From: Usnea hakonensis
Taxonomy: Eukaryota > Ascomycota > Lecanoromycetes > Lecanorales > Parmeliaceae
Assembly: GCA_013423325.1 (NCBI GenBank)
Contig: BLJB01000169.1
Location: forward strand, 1-16,691
Length of the DNA: 16,691 bases
Direction of reading: 5' to 3'
Of the stretch, positions 8,798-16,691 are shown in pieces. Both the position numbers and the translations under genes were made by a program. How positions within the stretch are numbered: the stretch's first letter is position 1; every line of letters begins with the position of its first letter. Below the pieces are notes generated by a model, which was given only the letters and a program-made list of their open reading frames with translations, was not told the origin of the DNA and did no database searches.

Positions 8798-10368
8798 TTT
8801 TAACTATTTTAGAAATAATATCTTTTTTAGCTAGTTTTTTCTATAATTATTATTTTTCTATTAATATCTCTTTCTACTACTATTCTAGTTCTATTACTAT
8901 TAAAATATAATTAGATATATATTCTAGATCCTTTTTTAAAATATAGCGAACTATAGCTTAATAAGCTTTTAATATTAGAAAAACTAAATTAATTATTAAC
9001 TTCTAGTCTTAGAATTTCTATATAATTAAATTATTAAATAGTCTAAAAGTTATTTCTTTAATCTAAATAATTTTAATAAGTCTATTAATTATTTTATAAT
9101 ATATATATTATTCTTTATTATTCTATTTAGAGTAGTAAAGATTAAAGTTTTTAAAAGCTATATATTCGCCTTCTTCTTTTAAGACTTATTCTAAAAATAC
9201 TAGTACTAGAGAGACTATTATTACCTCTAGTAATATTAGCGATTAATTATATATATTATATATCTAAAGGATTAGTTCTTAAGTAGAGAGTTAAAAAGAA
9301 ATATACTCCTCCTTTTCTCTATTATCTTATTTAATATTTAATTAAAGAGAGTAAAAGTTATCTTTTTAATATTTAATTTTTTAGCTAGTTAGATCTATCC
9401 TTTTATTAATATAAAAATATATTTAAATATTTAGATCTAATTTATAGGCTAGTAGAAATTTACTAGAATTTAAATTATATATTAATCTATTAAACGAGTT
9501 ATAGCTTAGCTTCTAAATTATTAATATATTATAATCTTATACTTCCTACTTTTTAAAAAGTAGTATTATTACTTTATTTTTTAACTTTTATATATTATAT
9601 TATAAGACCTTTAATATATTATTCTTATTTATTAATATAGATATTAAGATTTAAATTATTAAGATTAATATTAATTATATTAATTATATTTTAGAAGCTA
9701 GTTCTCCCTTTAAACTAAATTAGATATATTTATCTTAATATTTTTTTTAGGATCTTAGATAGTCTTCTCGCCTTTTTTAATTATTAGTTATTTAAAATCT
9801 TTTCTAGTCTCTTTCTTTTTAGAGATATTATTTTCTATCTATTTTCTATTTAAATTAGAACTAGAATAAATTAGGCTATTATTAAAGACTTTTTATATTA
9901 TTTAAAAATATTTTTTTTTCTCTATTTAAAGCGTTCTATTTCTTATTAGTAAACTTAATAATTTAAACTTTATACTTTATAATTATTTTAATAAATTATA
10001 TAGTATTTTTATTTTTAGCCTTAATAGTCTTTAATAAAATAGACTTTAATATAATATTTATACTTTATTAATTTTTAATATAACCCCTATAAATAGCTAT
10101 ATTATTAATATTAATAATATTATTTTAATTTATTTACTATTTTCTATTTTCTATAATAAAGTAATTAATTATTTTTTATTATTAATCTATTCGCCTCTTT
10201 AGAGCTTTTAATTTTAATTAGAAATATAAAGTATTTTTTAATCTCTTTATCTATCTTCTTTATTTATATAAATAGAGATTATTTTATTTTTACTATTTCT
10301 AGTTTAAAGTAAAAAATACTATTCTCTTATTTTAGCTTCTTAATATAAACCTCTTAATTTTTATTATT

Positions 10369-10382
10369 AAATATATTAATTC
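10369..10382. repeat. 14-bp target-site duplication, left copy (family B copy 2)
   Basis: AAATATATTAATTC is identical to 11194-11207. Removing one copy plus the insert restores the LINE Z ORF1 frame. Confidence 0.85.
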
Positions 10383-11003
10383 GTCGAGGAATATTAGAGT
10401 ATTAACGTTATTGGACGGAAAATACAAGACTGGTTCCAAGAACGGAGATCTAAGAAATAGGAAAAATATTAACGAAGAATTCCTATCGTAGCGAGAACCC
10501 CTACCTAGGTAGGGAACTTATATAATAGTAGATTTAACTACTATAAGATACTAAGAAAGGCTAAAAGCTCGGTCGCTATCTAAATAAAAAGTAGTAAAAT
10601 CGGGCTTAATATATTCCTTAATAGAATAAGGGTTCTAGATATCGACCCTAACTATAGATACGAGTAGAGAAGATAGAATATTAAGTATATTCTCCTCTTC
10701 TATCCGAGATTATAGGAGAATAGACTATAACTACTTATAGAAACGGGTACTAAGGACTTCTAGATAATACTAATTATAATTAAAAGGATCCGGATAGCGG
10801 TAAGATAGATAGTTAATTCTAACTAATTAAATAGCTTCGAGTTAGTTAGCGAATAACTCTAATAATTAAGACTACCCTTTAGGGTAGAGGAGACTATTAA
10901 GTCTAAAAAGGGTATACGAAGAAGTAATCGTACCCGCCTCTAAAGGTAAGGGCGATTAGAGATATAAAAGTTAGAGAATAAAAAAGTCGGTATAAAGAAA
11001 TAG
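10383..11003 (+). pseudogene. LINE family B ORF2 C-terminus, copy 2
   Basis: The frame starting at 10383 passes through GRKIQDWFQERRSKK (10413-10457), then SSKIGLNIFLNRIRVLD (about 10594-10643), then a degraded CxC...HILLFC zinc motif (Cys codons at 10653-10661, His 10686, Cys 10701). It ends at TAG 11001-11003. This matches the C-terminal CCHC region of Tad-like ORF2 proteins, where 'GLN-FL-R-RV-----C-C' and 'H-LL-CP' are the usual anchors. The remaining stops fit CAG, CAA or TGG changed by RIP. It is a fragment of a 5'-truncated LINE and not functional. Confidence 0.8.
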
Positions 11004-11193
11004 AGAGATACGCGATAATATAATAGGGCTTCTAAAGAGTATAGTAGAAAGGAGAGTATACTATTTAATTAAAATTTTTATCTAGAGGTTCGCTCTCAGG
11101 TTTCTTCGACGCCTAGCTCTATTAGTTTAACGTTATAGTTATCCTTATTAGCTTATATTAAGTAGCTAGTATAGGCGTATAAAATAATTAATC
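10383..11193 (+). mobile_element. LINE family B copy 2, 5'-truncated, 811 bp
   Basis: Flanked by a perfect 14-bp TSD. It is collinear with copy 1 from about 7964 to the tail but clearly less mutated: the first about 60 bp keep CA and TG (for example CAAGACTGGTTCCAAG), and many CG sites survive. It ends in AATTAATC, a short AATC-type tail. Same orientation as copy 1, opposite to the host LINE Z. Confidence 0.85.
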
Positions 11194-11207
11194 AAATATA
11201 TTAATTC
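11194..11207. repeat. 14-bp target-site duplication, right copy (family B copy 2)
   Basis: AAATATATTAATTC is identical to 10369-10382 and directly follows the short AATC tail. Confidence 0.85.
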
Positions 11208-12028
11208 TTATTAAGTTAATAGCTATTATAAAGAAAGGTTTAAGAATATAGATTTAAAAATAATCTTTTTAAATTATTTTAATATTTTTTTTTATTACTC
11301 TCTTTATCTCCTTTAAAGCTATATATAAAATAATATCCCTATTTTAGAAGTATCTTACTATAATAATAAAGCCTATTAAAGCTCTATTATTTTAGAATAT
11401 ATTTTTAAATTATATTAATATAGTATATTTAATCTTTTTTATTTTTTTTTTATTTCTTATTCTAATTATTACCCTTTTCTTATTAATATTCCCCACTATA
11501 ATACGCGAGGGTAATATTATTAAATATAATTATTTATAAATAAATAATTTAATAGTATTACTAGCTACTCTCTAAATCTAGAATTATTATAATATTAAGA
11601 ATAAATCTTTAATTAGTTATTTCTCTATCTACTTTTAGATCTCTTTTTATTTAATTTTAACTAATTCTATATATTTATTTATTAGCTAGATTACTATTTT
11701 AAATAGTTTAAATTTCTATTTATTAAGATCCTCGAATAATATATTTTTTATAATTTTTATTATATTTTTAATTAACTAGTCTATTCTTTTAATATAATTA
11801 TATTTATAACCTTTTTTTTTTTATTTTATATTATTCTCTATAATCTTTATTATCTTTTTATTTAATCTCTCTATTCTCTTTATCGTATCTATATATATAG
11901 TTAATACGTATCTATCTTCCTCTCCTATATTATTTTTAGTATCGCGTTACTCTTTTTTAACTCCTATTAATTCCTCCTCTTAGTTCTTAGCTATACTCGT
12001 CGTAACCTTTATATTAGAGGTCTCTAGA

Positions 12029-12041
12029 GCCCCGTAGGGGC
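12029..12041. other. Small GC-rich hairpin in the LINE Z 5' leader
   Basis: GCCCC-GTA-GGGGC, a perfect 5-bp stem with a 3-base loop, lies in the about 60-bp stretch (12030-12090) that kept its CA/TG content at the 5' end of LINE Z. It is upstream of or at the very start of ORF1. A role in transcription start or translation is possible, but nothing here shows it. Confidence 0.35.
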
Positions 12042-12090
12042 CCTAGCAGGTATATTCGCAATTCGTGGTCGCTATCTAATAATAATCTTC

Positions 12091-12780
12091 GTTCTAATAT
12101 TTAAAAGAAAGCTTTTTCTATATTATCTTCTAATCTATTTTAAACGCTTCTATAATATTTATTTCTAGACTATCTAATTAGTTCTTCTAATTAACTAGAA
12201 TAAGGGTATTAATATCTTCTATAAATATAATAAATAACTATATTTCTTTAGCCCTTATTTAGTAAGCGAGAAGATTAAAAGTATCTATATTTATATTATA
12301 TATAGTAAAGGACTTTTCCTCTATTAATAGTTATTCCCTTTAAAAAATTCTAAAGATAAACGAAGTAAATAAGATTTTAATAATTTATATTTTTAAATTA
12401 GATTTATTATTAGTAAAAAATACTACTAAATCGGACCGTATATTTAATAAGACTCTATATCGATTTATTTAAGACTTATTAAGAATAATAATATATTATT
12501 TTAAATTAATAATAAGTATAGAGATAGTTAGTTCTTTATAGCTATTAAATTTAAAGTTAGATAAAAATAAATAAATAATAGAAATCTTTAATATATTACT
12601 ATTATATCTATATATATATTAAGACTTAGAAAGAGGTATAAATAAGATTTTAAATATAATATATATAATTAAAATTATTCTTTTATTAATAAAGTAGTAT
12701 TTTATAATATTAGTATTAATTAAAAAAAGTATTTAATACCTCTTTCTTTAACTATATAGTATATCTAGTACTATAAAAGG
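12091..12780 (-). pseudogene. pol: Gypsy 1 pol, protease region (truncated)
   Basis: This segment aligns with gypsy 2 across 15231-15884. The frame (codon starts such as 12753) differs from the gag frame, consistent with gag and pol being separate frames in gypsy elements. It carries the degraded retropepsin start (R-Y-I-L-FLINTN, RIP form of a VDTG-type active site) and the downstream region that in gypsy 2 leads into RT. It stops at 12091 where LINE Z is inserted. Confidence 0.65.
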
Positions 12781-14250
12781 CTTTTTAGAAAATAGGGAGA
12801 ACTCGAGTATAGTTTAAAATAAGAGTCTAAAATTATTTTTATTATTTTTAGAATAATATCTTACTCCTATATAGTCTCCTATTAAGTCTTTAGTAGAGGA
12901 TAGTCTTTTTCCGACCCCTTTAAATTTTTATAGTAATCCGAATTAGATAATCTATCTATTAAGATTTTATAAATTTATAGATCTTATTTATATAAGTTTA
13001 AATTATAGGAGCGAGCCTAATTATCTAGATAATTATTTATATAATATCTAGATTTATAATATTTAAAGTAGTTATCTTCGGCTATATTCTTTACTTAGAT
13101 AATATTATTTAATAAAGTTTATCTTATTAGATTATATATAAGTTTAAAAACTATCCTTAATAGAGTAGAGATAAATACTATTCTCTTTATATTTCTAGAT
13201 TAATTCTTCTATAATAAGATCTTATTCTAATTTTCTTATATAACTCTCTATAAGTTATTTAGCTTTATTATATATTTTTTAGCTTTTTCGAGAGTAGTAA
13301 ACTTAAATTACTAATTATTCTAGAGGATCTAGAGTTAAGTTACTACTTTATTATATAACTTTTTAATAAAAAGATCTTTATTATATTTTAAATAAGATAA
13401 GAGCCTTTAGAAGTTTAAATAAAAGTTAGTAAATTATATAATATTTATTTTTAATATTATAAATTATCGATAGTAATTCTATTTATAATCCGAGTCTTTA
13501 AATATAGTAGCGAGTTTATCTATAATATTCTAAATAATAAAAAAAGGATTATTAGCGTTAACCTTTTATTAAGAGTAGATTTACTTTATTACTTTTCCTC
13601 TAAAATATAAAAATATATATTTTATATAACTCTTATTATTATTTTAATAATCTTTATTTATTTTTAATTTAATTATTATTTTACTCTTTTAATTCTCTTA
13701 TATAAAATTAATATTATTAGTAAAGAGAGGAGGATCTAGATATTTTTAAAAATATTTAATAGAGATTATAAAGATTACTTCTATATTATTTTAAATATTT
13801 TAAAATTATTCTAATTTTAAATTAGTAGATACTAGGTCCTCTTATATATTTATTAATTATTATATAATAAGTTATTATTTTATAATCTTCTTTTCTAATA
13901 ATTAAAAGATCTAAATACTTATATCTTTTTCTTAATAGATCTAATTTAGTATAGCTAGAAACTCCTCTAGATTCTCTTTAATCTATTATATAAGCTTATC
14001 TATAGATAAGATATTCTAGGGGGTAACTATATTTTAGCTTCTAATTTAAAATATTAATATCTTTCTAGATACCTCTCTTAATTACTATAGATAGTTAATA
14101 AAATTAAAATAACGAAGAGTATCTAAAGGCCCTAGAGTATTATTTTTATCTAAAGGCGTTTAAGAGGCCTTTTAGAATTTATTATAATATACTCTATCTT
14201 TATCTTCTAATACGAGTTTATCTTTTAAAAGATTATTAAGGCGTTTATTT
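12760..14250 (-). pseudogene. gag: Gypsy 1 gag (RIP-inactivated)
   Basis: The frame (codon starts like 13079) holds a Leu/Gln/Glu-rich coiled-coil-like stretch (about 13990-13830), then PDPPLFT..IN.. with the W-E-W-K type block of fungal gypsy gag (degraded LDPPLFTNNINFI near 13740-13700). NANNPFFII and DKLATIFKDSDYK follow, and FTNFYLNFQRL and FTTLEKAKKYI are recognisable parts of the gag core. A CX2CX4HX4C knuckle lies at 13070-13029, all Cys/His codons TAT or TAC. Gag forms the virus-like particle. The N-terminus is not fixed: no ATG survives, and 14250-14900 could be leader or additional N-terminal sequence. Confidence 0.7.
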
Positions 14251-15073
14251 TTATTACTAGAAAAAAATATATTCTATAGTTCTTTATACTTATCTAATTA
14301 GATAATTAATAAGATTATTTAGTAATTTAATAGATATCGGAAAGATTCTAGAAAAAAGAGAAAAAAGGTAGTAGAGAAATAATTTTACTCTCTTAAATTT
14401 ATAATAAAAAATATAATTAATTATTAAGAGATAGTTAACTCTTTTTTAAACTAGATATTAAGAAAGTAAAATTTTCTTCTTTTAATATATTAAATATAGA
14501 GCTTTTATATAACTATTTATTAATTAATCTAGTTAATTTAATATATTTAAAAGTATTAAAAGTATATATTAAGAGAGGCGTTACTCCGCCTATAGAATTA
14601 TTATATTATTATTAAATAGATAGATTAGCTACGACTATATCTTCTTAAAATAGTTTCTTCTATATTATTAATAATATAACTTCTTTATTAATTACTCTTC
14701 TATTTAGTAGTACTATATTATTTAGATATACTAGTAATACTCCGTATTATTTAGAATATATCTAGTATATTATTACTAGGCTATTAATCTATAAATACCC
14801 CCTCTTAGGTTCTTTTAGCTCGTCTAAAGCCTTAAGTAAAATAATAATAGGATTATTAATATCGTATAATTAATAAATTAATTAAATAATATTAGAACTA
14901 TAACTAGATATATATTAATAGTAGTATATAATAAGAATTTAATTAATAAGGAGGTAAAATCTATATATAGATATAAAAAAGATATATAGATAAAGAGGTA
15001 CTAAGGCGCTAAACCCAAATAGGAAGAAGGTTACGTATCTCCTTTAGCCCTACAAGTAGTTATACTCGTAACA
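14251..15073 (-). other. Gypsy 1 5' LTR and leader; inner boundary unresolved
   Basis: The outer end is a TG start at 15073 followed by about 70 bp that kept CA/TG. A TTAGCGCCTTAGTAC block follows (about 15012-14998), then a very TA-rich part with TATATATA runs that may include the promoter. I could not find the CA end of the LTR or a convincing primer-binding site, because RIP removes CA and TGG alike. No other gene is visible. Confidence 0.45.
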
Positions 15074-15990
15074 ATAATAACTCTTCTTTAAAAATTTAAT
15101 AGAAAGTAATATAGAAATAATATATTATCTTAATAATAATAAAGATAATTTTATATTTTTATTCTAGATTATATCTAAATCCTTTTTATTTTTAGAAAAG
15201 TCTTTTATTATATTAGATATATTATATAATTAAAAAAAGAGGTATTAGATACCTTTTCTAATTAATATTAATATTATAAAATATTACTTTATTAATAAGA
15301 GGATAATTTTAATTATATATATTATATTTAAAATTTAATCTATACCTCTTTTTAAATCTTAATATATTTATAGATATAATAATAATATATTAAAGACTTT
15401 TATAATTTATTTAATTTTATTTAATCTAAAAATTAATAGTTATAAAAAATTAATAATCTTTATATTTATTATTAATTTAGGATAATATATTATTATTCTT
15501 AATAAATTTTAAATAAACTAATATAAAATCTTATTTAATATATAATTTAATATAATAATCTTTTCTATTAAGGCTAATCTAGAAATATAAATTATTAAAA
15601 TCTTATTTATTTTATTTACTCCTAAAATCTTTTAAAGGAAATAATTATTAATAGAGAAAAAAGTCTTTACTATATATAATATAAATATAAATATCTTTAA
15701 TCTCTTTATTTATTAGATAAAAATTAAGGGGATACAGTTATTTATTATATTTATAGAAAATATTAATATCTTTATTTTAGCTAATTAGAAAGATTATCTT
15801 AATATCTTAAAAGTAAATATTATAAAAGCGTCTAAAAGGGATTAGAAAATAATATAAAAAAAGTTTCTTTCTAAATATTAGAACTTTTAAAATATCTTTA
15901 ATTATATTTAAATTAATAAACTTTTTTTTTATTAATCTTATAATTATAAAATTAAATTTATTTTAAATATAAAGCCTCTATAAAATAAAG

Positions 15991-16005
15991 TATATTATAT
16001 ATCTT
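15991..16005. repeat. 15-bp target-site duplication, left copy (family B copy 3)
   Basis: TATATTATATATCTT is identical to 16223-16237. Deleting one copy plus 16006-16222 keeps the gypsy 2 pol frame. Confidence 0.9.
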
Positions 16006-16222
16006 GATTGATTGATTATTTTATACGCCTATGCTAGCTACTTAATATAAGCTAATAAGGGTGACTATAACGCTAAACTAGTAGAGCTGGGCGTCGAAGA
16101 AACCTGAGGGCGAACCTCTAGATAAAAACTTCAACTAAACAGTACGCTCTCCCTTCTGCTATACTCCTTAGGAGCCCTATTACACCACCGCGCATCTCTC
16201 TACTTCTTTGCGCCGACTCTTC
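16006..16222 (-). mobile_element. LINE family B copy 3, 217-bp 5'-truncated, almost free of RIP
   Basis: A minus-strand copy of the family B 3' end, homologous to the last about 215 bp of copies 1 and 2. It keeps CA and TG throughout, including a clean tail read on the minus strand as AATAATCAATCAATC. It holds the last few codons of ORF2, the conserved TAG stop (16202-16200), and the 3' UTR. The perfect 15-bp TSD shows an ordinary LINE insertion, not a gene. Its length is below the minimum duplication length known for RIP in Neurospora, which may be why it escaped. Confidence 0.9.
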
Positions 16223-16237
16223 TATATTATATATCTT
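16223..16237. repeat. 15-bp target-site duplication, right copy (family B copy 3)
   Basis: TATATTATATATCTT matches 15991-16005. The copy lies at the 5' end of the minus-strand insert. Confidence 0.9.
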
Positions 16238-16625
16238 TATATAAGATATAATAAATTAAAAGATATTTTATTAAAAACTTTTTTAAAGAATTTATTATAT
16301 CTAGTATAATTTCTTATATATTATTAATCCTTTTTATATTAAAATCTAATAATAATTTATAACTCTATATAAATTATTAAAAGTTAAATATTTTTATTAA
16401 ATATAATTAATATTTTCTCTTTTTTATAGAAGAGGTTATTAGAAAAATAATAAAATATAAATATTTTATTTATTTAAATATTATTATAATATTTAATAAA
16501 TTTAAAATAGATTCTAAAAATAAAAATTTAACTATTTTTATAATAGCTCTAAAATTATATAAATATAAAGTTCTTCTATTTAGATTAATTAATAAACTGA
16601 ACTCTTTCTAATAATATATTAATAA

Positions 16626-16691
16626 GATCTGGAGGCAGAGACAGGTATTCCCCCCATGCAGGTCTCCTTGGACCTAGCGGTCCTCCGTCAC
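16626..16691. other. Non-RIP DNA at the right edge; end of the AT-rich block
   Basis: From about 16626 the sequence abruptly has normal GC and many CA/TG dinucleotides (CTGGAGGCAGAGACAGG onward). It directly follows the broken gypsy 2 RT. It is too short to tell whether it is host sequence or the end of another element. Confidence 0.55.

Larger units (their letters stand above)
7263..9614 (-). pseudogene. LINE Z ORF2, endonuclease domain (RIP-inactivated, RT part missing)
   Basis: The frame (codon start 9614) opens with the degraded form of the 'LKVLQ-N-W-S' start of Tad-clade ORF2. It then shows SSKFLLAYKLDLN and the endonuclease core GDFNLHHPKW at 9152-9123 (now KNFNLYYSK-stop), followed by the STIDLVF motif near 8999-8979. 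These are the hallmark blocks of the APE-like endonuclease that nicks target DNA. After the family B copy 1 insert (join 8798 to 7493) the frame continues without a shift into the NPYWN-type linker between endonuclease and RT (about 7350-7320), then breaks near 7270. ORF2 is in a different frame from ORF1. RT and the C-terminal domain are absent. Confidence 0.8.
9700..12017 (-). pseudogene. LINE Z ORF1 (gag-like, three zinc knuckles), RIP-inactivated
   Basis: A minus-strand frame from about 12,000 with a Glu/Lys-rich N-terminus, then a segment around 11511-11208 that fits the Tad-clade ORF1 domain (V-I-R-NK-EI-KI followed by a DIILYIALKE block). The frame crosses family B copy 2 in phase (11208 joins 10382). 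Three knuckles follow: CX2CX4HX4C at 10119-10078, a CX2CX3HX4C-like one just after, and a CX2CX3HX6C one near 9990-9945, Cys/His codons again TAT/TAC. The C-terminus is basic and Gln/Lys rich. No ATG survives near the start, so the exact N-terminus is unknown. ORF1 would coat the element RNA. ORF2 follows in another frame. Confidence 0.75.
7263..12090 (-). mobile_element. Tad-like LINE (LINE Z), 5' end present, truncated in ORF2
   Basis: A minus-strand non-LTR element. Its 5' end is at about 12090, where homology between gypsy 1 and gypsy 2 stops abruptly after a shared AAATATTAGAAC. ORF1 with three zinc knuckles is followed by ORF2 with an APE-type endonuclease. It is interrupted by family B copies 2 and 1. 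Removing each insert plus one TSD copy keeps ORF1 and ORF2 in phase. The element ends at about 7263 against the presumed copia LTR, so RT, the rest of ORF2 and the 3' tail are missing from the window. RIP is severe except for about 60 bp at the 5' end. Confidence 0.75.
12091..15073 (-). mobile_element. Ty3/gypsy LTR retrotransposon (gypsy 1), 5' half
   Basis: A minus-strand element starting with TGTTACGAGTATAACTAC at 15073 (TG start of a 5' LTR), followed by gag with a CCHC knuckle and the beginning of pol/protease. It is cut at 12090 by the 5' end of LINE Z, so the rest is outside the window. Bases 12091-12900 align in inverse orientation with 15082-15884 (gypsy 2), so both belong to one family. 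The presumed 5-bp TSD next to the LTR is ATAAT (15074-15078); its partner is not in the window. The element is heavily RIP-mutated except near the LTR start. Confidence 0.75.
15074..16625 (+). mobile_element. Ty3/gypsy fragment (gypsy 2), same family as gypsy 1, opposite strand
   Basis: Homologous to gypsy 1 in inverse orientation (15082-15884 with 12900-12091) and continuing beyond it into RT. Gypsy 1 appears inserted at 15073/15074, and the upstream gag of gypsy 2 would lie beyond the far end of gypsy 1, outside the window. It is interrupted by family B copy 3. It ends abruptly at about 16625 within the RT, where base composition returns to normal. Confidence 0.75.
15081..16625 (+). pseudogene. 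pol: Gypsy 2 pol: protease and N-terminal half of reverse transcriptase
   Basis: The frame from 15081 gives the retropepsin region (IPFLININIIKYYFINKR at about 15249-15302, the RIP form of a VDTG active-site block) and then the ITNLGQH-LIL-KPWM-type region (degraded near 15460-15540). The frame passes into the pre-RT linker and, after removing copy 3 plus one TSD copy (16005 joins 16238), continues without a shift. The RT shows KEFI..S..SY.LLILFILKS (the SPILFV block), LYINYQKLN, KYFIYLNI and LKLYKYKVLLF, then the FQQYIN block near 16600. The catalytic F/YxDD box would come next but is lost at the right edge. TAA/TAG stops fit RIP. Confidence 0.8.

Noticed and set aside
10413..10460. Homeodomain-like helix (GRKIQDWFQERRSKK) suggesting a homeobox gene
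   Set aside because: The same frame upstream in copy 1 and downstream in both copies matches the post-RT C-terminus of LINE ORF2 (APIW block, GLN-FL-R-RV, CxC...H...C). The copies have LINE tails and TSDs. The WFQ-R-R resemblance is coincidental.
1..16691. Mitochondrial or other organellar DNA because of the very high AT content
   Set aside because: The AT-richness comes from loss of CA/TG relative to aligned less-mutated copies, and the content is nuclear-type LTR and LINE elements.

Overview
The window is a RIP-degraded transposon graveyard from what is almost certainly a filamentous ascomycete (Pezizomycotina). CpA and TpG are nearly absent over most of its length and TpA is in large excess. 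TAA/TAG sits where coding frames want Gln or Trp, and TAT/TAC sits where zinc knuckles want Cys or His. That is the footprint of repeat-induced point mutation (C to T on both strands, CpA preferred). I see no intact host gene, no tRNA or rRNA and no CRISPR. All coding calls are pseudogenes recognised by reading through RIP-type stops; the translations and alignments were done by eye.

Layout, left to right. 1-118 is the 3' end of a + strand LINE (family A) with a TTCAAA-type tail. 119-7262 is a minus-strand Ty1/copia element: leader/5' LTR region 6045-7262, then gag, protease, integrase and reverse transcriptase up to the YVDD box, where the left LINE cuts it. A complete 1,791-bp family A LINE (2445-4235, +) sits inside the copia polyprotein with a 13-bp target-site duplication (TSD). 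7263-12090 is a minus-strand Tad-like LINE (LINE Z) with ORF1 (triple zinc knuckle) and the ORF2 endonuclease, lost before the RT. Two 5'-truncated copies of a third LINE family (family B, AATC-type tail) lie inside LINE Z at 7494-8782 and 10383-11193. 12091-15073 is a minus-strand Ty3/gypsy element (gypsy 1: 5' LTR, gag, start of protease). 15074 to about 16625 is a + strand piece of the same gypsy family (gypsy 2: protease to mid-RT), interrupted by a 217-bp, barely mutated family B copy (16006-16222). About 16626-16691 returns to ordinary base composition.

The nesting order can be read off: gypsy 2 received gypsy 1; gypsy 1 received LINE Z; LINE Z received the copia element and two family B copies; copia received two family A LINEs; gypsy 2 also received a short family B copy. 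Four LINE insertions have 13-15 bp TSDs. In all four, deleting the insert plus one TSD copy restores an uninterrupted frame in the host element, which validates the boundaries.

The most unusual item is LINE family A. Both copies seen here pass directly from the end of ORF1 to a short 3' UTR and tail, with no ORF2. That suggests an ORF1-only, trans-mobilised LINE family rather than one chance deletion.
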